From the NCBI GenBank assembly GCA_947452235.1, contig CANGBK010000002.1, positions 1-64,000 of the forward strand: a stretch of DNA of 64,000 nt. Direction: 5' to 3'. Under the pieces are notes generated by a model. The model was not told the DNA's origin. It did not search any database and saw nothing but the letters and a program-made list of their open reading frames with translations. Positions within the stretch are counted from its first letter, which is position 1. Each line of letters opens with the position of its first letter. The translations under genes and the position numbers were made by a program. This document shows, in pieces, positions 17,523 through 27,154 of this stretch. The stretch comes from Micrococcales bacterium (GTDB taxonomy: Bacteria > Actinomycetota > Actinomycetes > Actinomycetales > Microbacteriaceae).

Positions 17523-18139
17523 TGGCCTCAGCTCCCCTAACACACAATCAAATCCATCGCCCTAGTGCTACTTCGGTTGGAACAATCGTATGGCTAGGCA
17601 GTGAAGTTATGTTCTTCGCGGCCCTTTTTGCCATGTATTTCAGCCTTAGAGGCAATTCACCAGAAATGTGGACCAACGGAACTGAAAAGTTACAGTTTGG
17701 CTTCGCTTTGACCAACACCCTGATCCTTGTTGCATCTTCGTTCACAGCTCAGTTCGGTGTTTTTGCTGCTGAAAGAATGCAACCTAGAGCAACCGGACTA
17801 TCCCCTATGAAGTGGGGTATGGTCGAGTGGTTCATCTTGAGTTACATCCTTGGAGCTATCTTCGTTTCAGGTCAGGTTTGGGAGTATTCAAACCTAATTA
17901 GTGAAGGTGTTGCTCTCAATAGCGACAGCTACGGATCTTCTTTCTACATCACCACAGGTTTCCACGCTTTACACGTGACCGGTGGTCTGATTGCATTCTT
18001 GTTCGTTATTGGAAGAACCTTTGCGGCTAAGAAGTTCGGTCACAAGGAAGCAACCACTGCGATTGTGGTCTCCTACTACTGGCACTTTGTTGACGTAGTT
18101 TGGATTGCTCTGTTCCTAATTATTTACGTTTTGAAATAA
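17522..18139 (+). CDS. ctaE: Cytochrome c oxidase subunit III
   Basis: This 205-residue, five-helix subunit of the aa3 oxidase is recognised by [24 protein letters not shown] near the N-terminus, the central GQVWEYSNL segment, [15 protein letters not shown], and the C-terminal [18 protein letters not shown]. It begins the ctaE-qcrCAB block, the usual actinobacterial order in which complexes III and IV form a supercomplex. It is divergent from trpD and probably leaderless. Confidence 0.96.
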   Translation: MASAPLTHNQIHRPSATSVGTIVWLGSEVMFFAALFAMYFSLRGNSPEMWTNGTEKLQFGFALTNTLILVASSFTAQFGVFAAERMQPRATGLSPMKWGMVEWFILSYILGAIFVSGQVWEYSNLISEGVALNSDSYGSSFYITTGFHALHVTGGLIAFLFVIGRTFAAKKFGHKEATTAIVVSYYWHFVDVVWIALFLIIYVLK

Positions 18140-18153
18140 AGATAAATCGAAAG

Positions 18154-18954
18154 ATGCAAATGTTGAAAAACAAATTGAACGGTCTACGTCGCAGCCCTAA
18201 AGGTTTAGTTGTAATCCTTTTTGCTGGTTTGCTAGTGGTTGGAACAGGTTACACAGCAGTAAACGCTGCAGTGAACACTTCCCCGCAGGCAGCCTCACAC
18301 TCTGCTGCACAGATCAATTATGGAAAGAAGCTTTTCCTTTCAAACTGTGCGTCATGTCACGGTAAGAATGCTGAGGGAACTGCCAACGGACCAACATTGA
18401 TTGGTGTTGGTGAAGCTTCTGTTGACTTCCAAGTTTCAACCGGTCGTATGCCTGGTGCTTCAAGCGGACCTCAGATGCAGGTAAAGCCAGTTCAGTTCAC
18501 CAACGACGAGATCGCAGCTATGGCTGCATTCGTTGGTTCACTTGCAACCGGACCTGCTATTCCTGGAGCTGAATACACCTCCGGTAATGGAGATATACAA
18601 AAAGGTGGAGAACTTTTCAGAGTCAACTGTGCGATGTGTCACAACGCAGCGGGTAAAGGTGGAGCTCTTACTGAAGGTAAGTACGCTCCTGAATTGATGC
18701 ACTCTTCTGCCAAGACAATTGCGGAAGCGATGATTCTTGGTCCACAGAACATGCCTGTCTTCAACGATGCAAACATCACTCCTCAAGAGAAGAACGACAT
18801 CATCACATACTTGCAATATCTCCAAACACACAGCTCTGCTGGTGGAGATGAGCTTGGTGGCCTAGGTCCAGTGACCGAAGGTCTACTTGCATGGTTAGGT
18901 TTGCTAGGACTAATCATCGCTATCACCATCTGGCTTGGCGCAAAATCTAACTAA
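18154..18954 (+). CDS. qcrC: Cytochrome bc1 complex diheme cytochrome c subunit
   Basis: The 266-residue membrane cytochrome cc has two haem-attachment motifs: CASCH (65-69) and CAMCH (159-163). An N-terminal helix (about 17-33) and a C-terminal helix (about 240-260) anchor it. The diheme form passes electrons directly from bc1 to the aa3 oxidase in actinobacteria without a soluble cytochrome c. I set the start at ATG 18154; the frame extends upstream only into ctaE. The methionine ligand for haem 2 is probably in GPQNMPVF. Confidence 0.95.
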   Translation: MQMLKNKLNGLRRSPKGLVVILFAGLLVVGTGYTAVNAAVNTSPQAASHSAAQINYGKKLFLSNCASCHGKNAEGTANGPTLIGVGEASVDFQVSTGRMPGASSGPQMQVKPVQFTNDEIAAMAAFVGSLATGPAIPGAEYTSGNGDIQKGGELFRVNCAMCHNAAGKGGALTEGKYAPELMHSSAKTIAEAMILGPQNMPVFNDANITPQEKNDIITYLQYLQTHSSAGGDELGGLGPVTEGLLAWLGLLGLIIAITIWLGAKSN

Positions 18955-18969
18955 AGAAGAAAGACAAAA

Positions 18970-20031
18970 GTGAGCGAGCAGTCTAAAGAAGTTGCTACAA
19001 CTAATCACTCGTCAGAAGCAGAACATGTTTATGACGGTGGCTTGAATGTTGTTCATCAAGACGCAGTGAAAGATCCAGGCATTGAGCCACACCGCGTAAG
19101 GATGACTGACAAGAGTCCTAAGCACGAGAAGAACGCAGTTCGTCAAGTGGTTGCACTCTTCACTCTTTCAATGTTGGGTAGCGCATTTGCGTTGTACGCA
19201 TACTTCGCATTCCCAATCAACGAAGACTTGACCACCGTAAGAAATAACACTTTGTTCTTGGGTGTTGGAATTACTCTTGGCCTTCTAGGCATTGGTATCG
19301 GTGCAGTTCACTGGGCTAAGACACTCATGCCAGATAACGAAGTTGCTGAAGACCGTCACGCAATTAGATCTCCTGAAGACAAACGTGCAGCAGCTATCGA
19401 AGTGATTAACCTTGCTAACCAAGAGTCTGGTTTCTCAAGAAGAAAACTTATCCGCAGAACACTTTACGGAGCACTAGCCCTATTCCCACTTCCTGGAATC
19501 ATCATCTTCGGCGACCTTGGACCTAACCCAGGCGACAAGCTACGTCACACTGCATGGAAGCAAGGAACTCGTCTTGCTAGAGATCCTTACGGCACACCTA
19601 TCAAGGCATCTGAAATTACTGAAGGTTCTGTCTTCCACGTTATTCCTGAAGGCCTAAACCCTGAGCAGGAAGACTACTTAGAGCAGAAGTCAAAAGCAGC
19701 AGTTTTGCTTGTTCGCGTTGACCCTAAAAATCTTATTGAATCTGATGAGAAGAAGGATTGGTCTTACCAAGGAATCGTTGCATACTCAAAGATCTGTACA
19801 CACGTTGGTTGTCCAGTTGCTCTTTATGAGCAGACCACACACCACCTTCTGTGTCCATGCCACCAATCAACTTTCGATCTAGTTGACGGCTGCAAAGTTA
19901 TCTTCGGACCTGCATCAAGACCGCTACCCCAGCTTCCAATTTATGTTGACGAAGAGGGCTACCTAAGAGCTCAGTCAGATTTCCACGAACCAGTTGGTCC
20001 TTCATTCTGGGATAGGAGCGCAAAAGCGTGA
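18970..20031 (+). CDS. qcrA: Cytochrome bc1 complex Rieske iron-sulfur subunit
   Basis: The 353-residue protein has the extended actinobacterial N-terminus with three hydrophobic segments (about residues 58-78, 92-112 and 165-180). The Rieske domain binds a 2Fe-2S cluster through CTHVGC (276-281) and CPCHQS (295-300). An SRRKLIRRT sequence before the third helix resembles the internal Tat signal described for this family. The start is GTG 18970, and it overlaps qcrB by 4 nt. Confidence 0.95.
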   Translation: MSEQSKEVATTNHSSEAEHVYDGGLNVVHQDAVKDPGIEPHRVRMTDKSPKHEKNAVRQVVALFTLSMLGSAFALYAYFAFPINEDLTTVRNNTLFLGVGITLGLLGIGIGAVHWAKTLMPDNEVAEDRHAIRSPEDKRAAAIEVINLANQESGFSRRKLIRRTLYGALALFPLPGIIIFGDLGPNPGDKLRHTAWKQGTRLARDPYGTPIKASEITEGSVFHVIPEGLNPEQEDYLEQKSKAAVLLVRVDPKNLIESDEKKDWSYQGIVAYSKICTHVGCPVALYEQTTHHLLCPCHQSTFDLVDGCKVIFGPASRPLPQLPIYVDEEGYLRAQSDFHEPVGPSFWDRSAKA

Positions 20032-21674
20032 GTAACACAGCTACTGCAAAAAAGAAGAACGGTTTCCTAGCCGGAACTGCTAACTACGTTGACGAGCGCG
20101 TCGGTGTTGCTGGTGTTCTAAAGGAATTCGGTCGCAAGATCTTCCCTGACCACTGGTCATTCATGCTTGGTGAAGTTGCCCTGTACTCATTCCTGGTGCT
20201 ACTTCTTTCAGGTACCTTCCTAACATTCTTCTTCCAGCCTTCAATGACTGATGTTGTCTATAACGGTGTTTACGCTCCGCTAAAGGGAGCACACATGTCA
20301 ATCGCTTACGCATCCAGCTTGGACATCACATTTGAAGTTCGTGGTGGTTTGCTAATGCGTCAGGTTCACCACTGGTCCGCTTTGCTATTCGTGGCAGCAG
20401 CTGGCCTACACATGCTTCGAGTTTTCTTCACAGGTGCATTCCGTAAGCCTCGTGAATTGAACTGGGTTGTTGGATTCGTTTTGTTTGTTCTAGGTATGGC
20501 TGCTGGTTTCACCGGATACTCACTACCTGATGACTTGCTATCTGGTAACGGTCTTCGAATCATCGATGGAATGATCAAGGGTGTTCCATTTATTGGAACC
20601 TGGATTTCAACATTGCTATTCGGTGGAGAATTCCCGGGACACTCAATCGTTGGAAGACTTTACAGCCTTCACATCATGTTGGTTCCAGCTCTTATCCTTG
20701 TGTTCTTAGCCATCCACTTAGTGATGCTAGTTCTTCACAAGCACACTCACTATTCAGGAGCTGGTCGTAAAGACACCAACGTTGTTGGTTACCCACTAAT
20801 GCCTGTTTATGTTGCTAAGGCTGGTGGATTCTTCTTCATCGTCTTCGGTGTAATCATGCTGATTGCCTCGTTCTTCACTATCAACCCAATCTGGAACTAT
20901 GGTGGCTATGACCCGTCTCCTGTTTCCGCTGGAACTCAGCCTGACTGGTATATCGGTTGGCTCGATGGTGCTCTCCGTCTTGCTCCAACACACTTGGAGT
21001 TCATGATCGGTGATAACACCTTGTCAATGAACATCTTGTTGCCGCTAGTTATCAGCCTTGTGTTCTTAGCTCTTGTTGCTCTTTACCCATTCTTTGAGAA
21101 CTGGGTAACTGGAGACAAGCGTGAACACCACGTACTAGACCGCCCTAGAAACGCTCCAGTTAGAACAGCTATTGGTGCCGCTGGTGTTACATTCTATGCA
21201 GTGCTATGGGCTGGTGCTTCAACAGACTTGATTGCAACAAACTTCAAGATGTCACTGAACCAGGTTCTAGTAACAATGCAGATCTCTTTGATCATCCTGC
21301 CTATTGTTGCGTTCATGGTCACCAAGAGAATCTGTTTGTCATTGCAGCGCAAGGACAGAGAGATTGCTCTTCACGGTCGTGAATCAGGTCGTATCGTTCG
21401 ACTACCTCACGGTGAATACATTGAGGTTCACGAGGCAGCTAACGAGTATGACTTGTTCAAGCTCGTTGACTACAAGGACTACCAGCCAACTTTGGCTAGA
21501 CCGAATGCTGAAGGAAAGATCACTATAAGTGCTCGCCTACGTGCAACTGCATCTCGCTTCTACTTCAAAGACAGCGTCTCCCCTGCAACCATGACTGAGA
21601 TTGAAGCTAACGCTCACCACGCTCACGAAATTGAGGAGCAGGTTCAGAAAGCTATCGAGAACCAGAAGTTATAA
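20028..21674 (+). CDS. qcrB: Cytochrome bc1 complex cytochrome b subunit
   Basis: The 548-residue protein has the eight or more membrane helices of cytochrome b. HHWSALLFVAAAGLHMLRVFF and HIMLVPALILVFLAIHLVMLVLHKH supply haem-ligating His pairs, and GYSLPDDLLSGNGLRI lies at the quinol-oxidation site. The long soluble C-terminal extension (after about residue 430) is typical of actinobacteria. This protein family is the target of the mycobacterial drug Q203. The start is GTG 20028. A strong hairpin begins 15 nt after the stop. Confidence 0.96.
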   Translation: MSNTATAKKKNGFLAGTANYVDERVGVAGVLKEFGRKIFPDHWSFMLGEVALYSFLVLLLSGTFLTFFFQPSMTDVVYNGVYAPLKGAHMSIAYASSLDITFEVRGGLLMRQVHHWSALLFVAAAGLHMLRVFFTGAFRKPRELNWVVGFVLFVLGMAAGFTGYSLPDDLLSGNGLRIIDGMIKGVPFIGTWISTLLFGGEFPGHSIVGRLYSLHIMLVPALILVFLAIHLVMLVLHKHTHYSGAGRKDTNVVGYPLMPVYVAKAGGFFFIVFGVIMLIASFFTINPIWNYGGYDPSPVSAGTQPDWYIGWLDGALRLAPTHLEFMIGDNTLSMNILLPLVISLVFLALVALYPFFENWVTGDKREHHVLDRPRNAPVRTAIGAAGVTFYAVLWAGASTDLIATNFKMSLNQVLVTMQISLIILPIVAFMVTKRICLSLQRKDREIALHGRESGRIVRLPHGEYIEVHEAANEYDLFKLVDYKDYQPTLARPNAEGKITISARLRATASRFYFKDSVSPATMTEIEANAHHAHEIEEQVQKAIENQKL

Positions 21675-21688
21675 GAACAACTTAGATT

Positions 21689-21731
21689 AGAAGTGCCCAT
21701 CATGAAAAACATTTTCGTGGTGGGCACTTCT
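21689..21731 (+). promoter_or_regulatory. 20-bp RNA hairpin burying the start codon of the P-loop kinase gene
   Basis: The left arm (21689-21708) and right arm (21712-21731) pair over 20 consecutive positions, with 18 Watson-Crick and two G-U pairs, around the 3-nt loop ACA. The arms begin with AGAAGTGCCCA and end with TGGGCACTTCT. ATG 21702 lies inside the left arm and pairs with 21716-21718; the alternative GTG 21693 is also paired. No T-run follows, so it is not a standard terminator. Confidence 0.75.
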
Positions 21732-22223
21732 GGTTCTGGGAAGTCAACGCTAGGAAAATACCTCGCCAACAAGCTGAACTATCGATATCTTGAGCTCGAT
21801 GCTATTTTCTGGTTGCCCAACTGGACAAAGCGAAATGAGGATGAACTCAAGACCATAATAGCGTTCGAACAGAGTCAGCCTGGCGGTTTAGTGCTGGATG
21901 GCAACACTCTTTCTAAAGGCGCAGCCATCTGCCCCGGTGATGCTTTTATCTTCTTAGATTTTTCAAGACCTTTGATCGTTTCTCGGGTCCTCAGAAGAAC
22001 ATTAAAGAGAGTCATCTTCAGAACAAAACTTTGGTCAGGAAATAAAGAAGAAGGTAAGTTTCTATTCTCTAGGGATCCCGAAATAAACCCAGTTCTGTGG
22101 GCATACAAAACTCATTACAGACGCCGAAGTGAGTACTTGGAGTTGATTCAGACTCTTGATGGTGTGATTGTTCATCACATCAGATCTAAAAGAGATCTGA
22201 AAGAGCTAAAGCAACTTTATTAG
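21702..22223 (+). CDS. Small P-loop kinase-like protein (topology modulation/adenylate kinase-like)
   Basis: The 173-residue protein opens with KNIFVVGTSGSGKSTLGKYLA, a Walker A loop, followed by YLELDAIFW. It has a basic lid-like region (RVLRRTLKRVI) and a C-terminal HIRSKRDLKEL. This matches the AAA/P-loop group annotated as DNA topology modulation (FlaR-like) or shikimate/adenylate kinase-like proteins; the true substrate is unknown. I use ATG 21702, though GTG 21693 is in frame. Both starts lie within a strong hairpin. Its stop overlaps the ctaF stop by 4 nt (TTAG). Confidence 0.78.
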   Translation: MKNIFVVGTSGSGKSTLGKYLANKLNYRYLELDAIFWLPNWTKRNEDELKTIIAFEQSQPGGLVLDGNTLSKGAAICPGDAFIFLDFSRPLIVSRVLRRTLKRVIFRTKLWSGNKEEGKFLFSRDPEINPVLWAYKTHYRRRSEYLELIQTLDGVIVHHIRSKRDLKELKQLY

Positions 22224-22630
22224 TGAGCGTGAGCTCCACGTGAGTGCTCAAATACGAATCCGATTAGCGCAACTAGAGCTAATGGGAAACCACAAACAAA
22301 CAGCCACCAACCAACAGCTAAAGCTGTGAAGCAAAGTGCACTAGAGATTCCTAGAGCCAATGGCCACCATGAGAATGGTGCGAAGAAACCTGACTCCGCT
22401 TCCCCATCTTCAATGTTTGCATCTAAAAGATCTTCTGGCCCGGTGAAGTTTCTTGCTGTCTTACCAAAATAAAAAGCGATGAAACCGGAAAGGAAAACTA
22501 ACATTCCGATAGCAGCTGTTCCAATGATTTCAACTTCACCATTAGCAATGTATGACCAGTAGCCATAAACAGCTGCTACTAGAACATAAAAGAAAGTGAG
22601 CAGGAGAAAGATATTGGTATTAGTCTTCAT
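22220..22630 (-). CDS. ctaF: Cytochrome c oxidase subunit IV (actinobacterial type)
   Basis: The 136-residue protein has four predicted helices (about residues 7-25, 35-55, 85-108 and 110-130) and an FFAPFSWWPLALG motif, as in actinobacterial CtaF. It is a small structural subunit of the aa3 oxidase unrelated to proteobacterial subunit IV. It follows ctaD by 3 nt and ends the ctaC-ctaD-ctaF operon. Confidence 0.93.
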   Translation of the reverse strand: MKTNTNIFLLLTFFYVLVAAVYGYWSYIANGEVEIIGTAAIGMLVFLSGFIAFYFGKTARNFTGPEDLLDANIEDGEAESGFFAPFSWWPLALGISSALCFTALAVGWWLFVCGFPLALVALIGFVFEHSRGAHAH

Positions 22631-22633
22631 GCT

Positions 22634-24283
22634 TTACGCCTTCGCTTTCGTTGCGACCTTAGCTTCAGGTGCAGCAAACTCTGGGTGGTTTAGATCAAAC
22701 GCTGGGGACTCACTTCTAATACGTGGAATAGAGGTGAAGTTGTGACGTGGGATAGGTGAAGCTGTCGCCCATTCCAAGCTACGTCCGTAACCCCAAGGGT
22801 CATTCATTTCAACACGAACACCATTGCGGTGAGTAATCCATACGTTCCATAGGAATGGAATCATAGATAGACCCAAAATGATTGCACCCACAGATGAAAC
22901 CTGGTTCAGCCAAGTGAAACCATCATCTTGCAAGTATGTGTAGTAACGACGTGGCATACCCATTACACCTAGCCAGTGTTGGATTAAGAATGTTGTGTGG
23001 AAGCCAATGAATAGCAACCAGAAGTGGATCTTTCCTAGACGCTCATTGAGCATTTTTCCAGTCATCTTTGGCCACCAGAAATAGAATCCAGCGAACATCG
23101 CGAACACAACGGTTCCGAATACTACGTAGTGGAAGTGAGCTACTACGAAGTATGAATCTGAAAGGTGGAAGTCCAAAGCAGGTGAAGCAAGGATTACACC
23201 GGTAAGACCACCGAAGATAAATGTAGTTAGGAATCCAAGTGCGAACACCATAGGAGTTTCAAATGTTACAGAGCCTCGCCACATCGTTCCAATCCAGTTG
23301 AAGATTTTCACACCTGTAGGAACAGCAATCAGCATTGTTGTGAATGCGAAGAACGGCAATAGCACAGAACCTGTCACATACATGTGGTGAGCCCACACTG
23401 TCATAGACAAGGCAGCAATCGCGATGGTTGCGTAAACAAGAGTTCTGTAACCAAAGATTGGCTTACGGCTGAACACTGGAAGGATTTCTGAAACGATACC
23501 GAAGAAAGGCAAGGCAATAATATAAACCTCTGGGTGTCCAAAGAACCAGAACAAGTGCTGCCACAGCATTGGTCCACCGTTAGAAGGATCGAAGATGTGT
23601 GCTCCAAACTTACGGTCAGCACCAAGTGCAAACAGTGCCGCAGCTAGCGGTGGGAAACACATGATTACAAGAATTGATGTCACAAGTGTGTTCCAAGTAA
23701 AGATTGGTAGACGGAACATAGTCATACCTGGTGCACGCATAGTCACGATAGTTGTGATGAAGTTCACACCACCCATGATTGTTCCGAAACCCGATAGTGC
23801 TAGACCGAATACCCAGAGATCTCCACCAAGTCCTGGTGAGAACGTTGTGTTAGATAGCGGTGCATAAGCAAACCAACCGAATGAAGCAGCACCCTGCGGT
23901 GTGAAGAAACCAGCAACTGCAACGAAACTACCGAAGAAGTAGAACCAGTAAGCAATTGCATTCAGACGTGGGAAAGCAACGTCTGGAGCACCGATCTGAA
24001 GTGGCATCAAGACGTTAGCGAAACCTGCGAACAAAGGTGTTGCAAACATAAGCAACATGATTGTTCCGTGCATCGTGAAGAGTTGGTTGTATTGCTCTTT
24101 TGTTTCAACGATTGTGAGTCCCGGCATAGCTAGCTGTGCGCGGATTATAAGAGCCATCACACCAGCAATCATGAAGTAGATAACTGTAGTTATTAGGTAA
24201 AGGTAACCAATCTTCTTGTGATCGGTTGTAGTTAACCAGTCGACAACAATGCGACCTTTTGATTTCTTTACTGTAGTAATCAT
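22634..24283 (-). CDS. ctaD: Cytochrome c oxidase subunit I
   Basis: The 549-residue catalytic subunit has twelve helices. [14 protein letters not shown] carries the Cu-B His cross-linked to Tyr and the D-channel Glu. WAHHMYVTG supplies two more Cu-B His ligands, and HFHYVVFGT supplies the haem a3 and a ligands. It reduces oxygen to water and pumps protons. The C-terminal extension after residue 510 is of the length common in actinobacteria. It lies 3 nt after ctaC on the minus strand, facing the ctaE-qcr operon. Confidence 0.97.
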   Translation of the reverse strand: MITTVKKSKGRIVVDWLTTTDHKKIGYLYLITTVIYFMIAGVMALIIRAQLAMPGLTIVETKEQYNQLFTMHGTIMLLMFATPLFAGFANVLMPLQIGAPDVAFPRLNAIAYWFYFFGSFVAVAGFFTPQGAASFGWFAYAPLSNTTFSPGLGGDLWVFGLALSGFGTIMGGVNFITTIVTMRAPGMTMFRLPIFTWNTLVTSILVIMCFPPLAAALFALGADRKFGAHIFDPSNGGPMLWQHLFWFFGHPEVYIIALPFFGIVSEILPVFSRKPIFGYRTLVYATIAIAALSMTVWAHHMYVTGSVLLPFFAFTTMLIAVPTGVKIFNWIGTMWRGSVTFETPMVFALGFLTTFIFGGLTGVILASPALDFHLSDSYFVVAHFHYVVFGTVVFAMFAGFYFWWPKMTGKMLNERLGKIHFWLLFIGFHTTFLIQHWLGVMGMPRRYYTYLQDDGFTWLNQVSSVGAIILGLSMIPFLWNVWITHRNGVRVEMNDPWGYGRSLEWATASPIPRHNFTSIPRIRSESPAFDLNHPEFAAPEAKVATKAKA

Positions 24284-24286
24284 TCT

Positions 24287-25150
24287 TTAGCCTTTGTTTT
24301 CTGGGTTATTGCCCGGAAGATTGTTGTTGCGGTTTAGGTTGTTTGGATCATTAGGATCAGCAGTTACCTGACCAGTGAATCCCTGGGCCGCCAAATCAGC
24401 GATGTGCTTTTTGTAATCGCTTAGTGAAACAACCTTCACGTTGAAAAGCATCATTGAGTGGAATTCACCACAGAGCTCAGCACACTTACCTTTGTAGTCA
24501 CCAATTACCTGAGGTGTTACATACATTTTGTTGACACGCCCTGGGAAAACATCCTTCTTGTAAAGGAAGTCAATAACCCAGAAAGAGTGAATTACGTCTC
24601 TAGAAACTAGGTCGATTTCAATCTTCTTGTTAACCGGTAAGTAAAGAGTTGGAAGTTCAGCTTCAGTTCCATCGCCCTGATACTGAATTCCGCTGTCAAA
24701 AACGTCGTTGTTTGTGTAGTTGAAGTCCCAGGACCACTGCTTTCCAACAACTTCAATGCGGTAGTCACTAGCTACTGGCTTCTCAATTTCACCCATGTCG
24801 ATTGCTGTTTGAGCGAAGAAACCAATAACCAAGATGAATGGAACCACTGTGAACAGGGTTTCGATAGGCATGTTGTAACGAAGTTGAGGTGGAATCTCTG
24901 AGTCACCCTTGCGACGGCGGTAAACGATAATTGCCCAGAACATAAGGCCCCAAGCGATGATTCCAACCGCTAGTAGGACGATCCAAGAATCGGTCCAAAG
25001 TTTGACAATTCTGTCAGTCTGGTTGGTTACCCCTGGAACACCTGGCAGGAAGCCTCTAGATGAGACATCTGAGCTACAGCCAGTAAGTGAGGCTACTAGA
25101 ACGGCAAATATGGGCAAAGCTACCCATTTAAATCGCGGCTTACGAAGCAC
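24287..25150 (-). CDS. ctaC: Cytochrome c oxidase subunit II (lipoprotein)
   Basis: The 287-residue protein begins at GTG 25150. It has a lipoprotein signal ending in LTGC (Cys 25), two transmembrane helices (about 53-75 and 98-118), and a cupredoxin domain. The binuclear Cu-A site is visible as CAELCGEFHSMM near residue 230, with an upstream His in DVIHSFWVIDF. It takes electrons from the QcrC haems. A Pro- and Asn-rich C-terminal tail (about 268-287) is unusual in composition. It should be processed by LspA and Lnt, both encoded in this window. Confidence 0.96.
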   Translation of the reverse strand: MLRKPRFKWVALPIFAVLVASLTGCSSDVSSRGFLPGVPGVTNQTDRIVKLWTDSWIVLLAVGIIAWGLMFWAIIVYRRRKGDSEIPPQLRYNMPIETLFTVVPFILVIGFFAQTAIDMGEIEKPVASDYRIEVVGKQWSWDFNYTNNDVFDSGIQYQGDGTEAELPTLYLPVNKKIEIDLVSRDVIHSFWVIDFLYKKDVFPGRVNKMYVTPQVIGDYKGKCAELCGEFHSMMLFNVKVVSLSDYKKHIADLAAQGFTGQVTADPNDPNNLNRNNNLPGNNPENKG

Positions 25151-25242
25151 AATCGACCCTTCAACATTGATTTGACTACCCAGTAAGTCTAATCTTCCTC
25201 AAGCCTAAAAATGGCCAAAAACACCTATAAATAAAGGGTTTA

Positions 25243-25275
25243 AAGCAAAATTACCCCCGAATTTTCGAGGGTAAT
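25243..25275 (-). terminator. Rho-independent terminator after erpA
   Basis: On the minus strand ATTACCC (25275-25269) pairs with GGGTAAT (25256-25250). After one mismatch, an inner CGAA/TTCG stem closes a 2-nt loop. TTTTGCTTT follows. It starts 15 nt beyond the erpA stop and should separate erpA from ctaC transcription. Confidence 0.75.
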
Positions 25276-25289
25276 AAGCTATTTCAAGA

Positions 25290-25652
25290 TTAGTTGAATG
25301 AAGATCCGCAAGCGCAGGTTCCCTGGCTGTTTGGATTGTCGATTTCAAATGAACGCTTCTGGAAAGTGTCCACGAAATCGAAGGTTGCACCGCTGATGAA
25401 AGGCGCAGTCATACTGTCTACGACCACTTCTACCCCATCAAAGTCACGCACTAGGTCGTCTTCACGCAGTTCTGGGGTCAAAATGAATGGCAAATACTGG
25501 AAACCAGCACAACCACCGACTTTTACCTCAACGCGTAGACGAAGCTTTTGGCCTGGTTCTAGGTCAGAAACATCTGCGGTTTCAATGTGGCGGCGAAGCT
25601 CAGCCTTAGCTGCTTCGGTGATTTCAAGGCCGTGAGTTAGAATTTCAGTCAT
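25290..25652 (-). CDS. erpA: Iron-sulfur cluster insertion protein ErpA (HesB/IscA family)
   Basis: This 120-residue A-type carrier delivers iron-sulfur clusters to target proteins. The three conserved cysteines are Cys 48 in GGCAGFQY and Cys 113 and Cys 115 in the C-terminal CACGSSFN. The sequence has the DSMTAPFISGATFDFVD segment of the family. It is followed by a clear terminator and lies 31 nt downstream of the M20 peptidase gene. The Rieske subunit and other Fe-S enzymes would be likely clients. Confidence 0.93.
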   Translation of the reverse strand: MTEILTHGLEITEAAKAELRRHIETADVSDLEPGQKLRLRVEVKVGGCAGFQYLPFILTPELREDDLVRDFDGVEVVVDSMTAPFISGATFDFVDTFQKRSFEIDNPNSQGTCACGSSFN

Positions 25653-25683
25653 TTTAGTGCTCCTTACTTCCCCTTTAGTCTAA

Positions 25684-27111
25684 CTAATCTGCCTGCAATT
25701 GGTTAGCAGAAAGCAAGAACAAAGCCTCAGCAACCATTGCATTTTTCAACCCAACCAGGTGAATCGATTCGTTTGGGCTGTGTGCTCTTGAATCAGCATC
25801 CTCAACACCGGTTACCAAAATCTGTGCATCTGGGAACACTTCGGTCAAATCAGCAATAAACGGGATAGATCCACCGATTCCAATGTCAACAGTTGGGTTA
25901 CCAAAGGCTGCTCCAAGGCTGTTTTTAGCCAGTTGCGCGGCCCAACCCGAAGAATCTGCCATAAAGGCCTTACCCTCTTCAATCTCGCCCCATTCCAACT
26001 GGGCACCAAAAGGCAGGTTTTCCTCGATATGAGCTCTAAGTAGCAAAAGAGCCTCATGTGGGTCCTGCCCAGGGGCAATTCTCATGCTGATCTTCGCTGA
26101 AGCAGTAGGCATCAGAGTGTTTGAAGATGTGGCTACCGAAGGAGCATCGATTCCAATGACTGTGATTGAGGATTTACCCCAAAGCCTAGTCATAATGCCG
26201 CCTTCCCCTATTTGGCTAACCTGAGGCAACAAACTGCTGTCCTCCCTTAGGTTGGCATCGGTGTATGGAAGATCTTCAAATTCGTAGGTTTTTAGGCCTT
26301 TAACGGCAACATTTCCCTTGTCATCATGAAGTGAGGCAAGGACCTTTACCAATGGAATCAAGGCATCTGGGACCGTTCCACCAAACATTCCGGAGTGAAC
26401 AGCGTGTTCCATGGTTCTAATGTGAATGACCTGAGCAACCATGCCTCTAAGGCTTACAGTCAAAGCTGGGACTTCCGGTGACCAGTTCATAGAATCCGCC
26501 ACGATAATCACGTCTGCGGCTAATTTAGCCTTATTTTCATCCAAAAACGCTCTAAAAGTCCTAGATCCAGCCTCTTCTTCACCTTCAATGAAGATAGATA
26601 GACCTAGATCGAAGTCTTCACCCGCTAGTTGTTTCAGGGTTTCGATGGCAGTTAGGTGGGTAATAACTCCAGCCTTGTCATCTGCTGCTCCGCGACCATA
26701 AATACGACCATCGCGCGGCGTTGGTTCAAAAGCAGGGCTTAGCCAAAGCTCTGAATCCCCCGGCGGCTGAACATCGTGGTGAGCGTATAACAAAACATGA
26801 GGCTTGCCGTTCTTAGCTGCTCTTGAAGCCAAAACCGCAGGAGCGCCAGGAATTCCATCCAAAACTGCTCGTTTGATCTCAACTTCATCGAAGATACCTG
26901 AATCTCTAAACAGTTGAGCAACTGTGGCAGCACTTCGCTCAAGATCATTGGCATCGAATGCTTCCCAAGCAATACCTGGTATTCGGACGAGGTTGCCAAG
27001 AGTCTCAAGGCGGTCCTCGAACTGATCAGAGACCCACTTCGAGGCTTGGTCAATAAGATCCTGGTTGGGTGTCATGTGGGCTGAACTGGCTGGCGTCGGC
27101 GAGAATGTCAT
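25684..27111 (-). CDS. M20 family dipeptidase/metallopeptidase
   Basis: The 475-residue protein has the M20 metal and catalytic motifs: LLYAHHDVQPPGD, YGRGAADDKAGV with the bridging Asp, and FIEGEEEAGS with the catalytic Glu pair. A dimerisation domain (about 205-375) is followed by the C-terminal metal His in RAHSPNESI. This matches the CPG2/carnosinase-like dipeptidases common in actinobacteria, probably cytoplasmic and used in peptide turnover. The precise substrate is unknown. It is divergent from the DUF3043 gene. Confidence 0.92.
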   Translation of the reverse strand: MTFSPTPASSAHMTPNQDLIDQASKWVSDQFEDRLETLGNLVRIPGIAWEAFDANDLERSAATVAQLFRDSGIFDEVEIKRAVLDGIPGAPAVLASRAAKNGKPHVLLYAHHDVQPPGDSELWLSPAFEPTPRDGRIYGRGAADDKAGVITHLTAIETLKQLAGEDFDLGLSIFIEGEEEAGSRTFRAFLDENKAKLAADVIIVADSMNWSPEVPALTVSLRGMVAQVIHIRTMEHAVHSGMFGGTVPDALIPLVKVLASLHDDKGNVAVKGLKTYEFEDLPYTDANLREDSSLLPQVSQIGEGGIMTRLWGKSSITVIGIDAPSVATSSNTLMPTASAKISMRIAPGQDPHEALLLLRAHIEENLPFGAQLEWGEIEEGKAFMADSSGWAAQLAKNSLGAAFGNPTVDIGIGGSIPFIADLTEVFPDAQILVTGVEDADSRAHSPNESIHLVGLKNAMVAEALFLLSANQLQAD

Positions 27112-27154
27112 GAGAGTAATCTAAATCACATAACCGTGAAAACTAAGGACATTG

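Noticed and set aside
24287..24345. Asn/Pro-rich tail of CtaC as a sign of frameshift
   Set aside because: The frame stays open to a stop 3 nt before ctaD with a normal cupredoxin domain before it. Short polar tails are common in actinobacterial CtaC.
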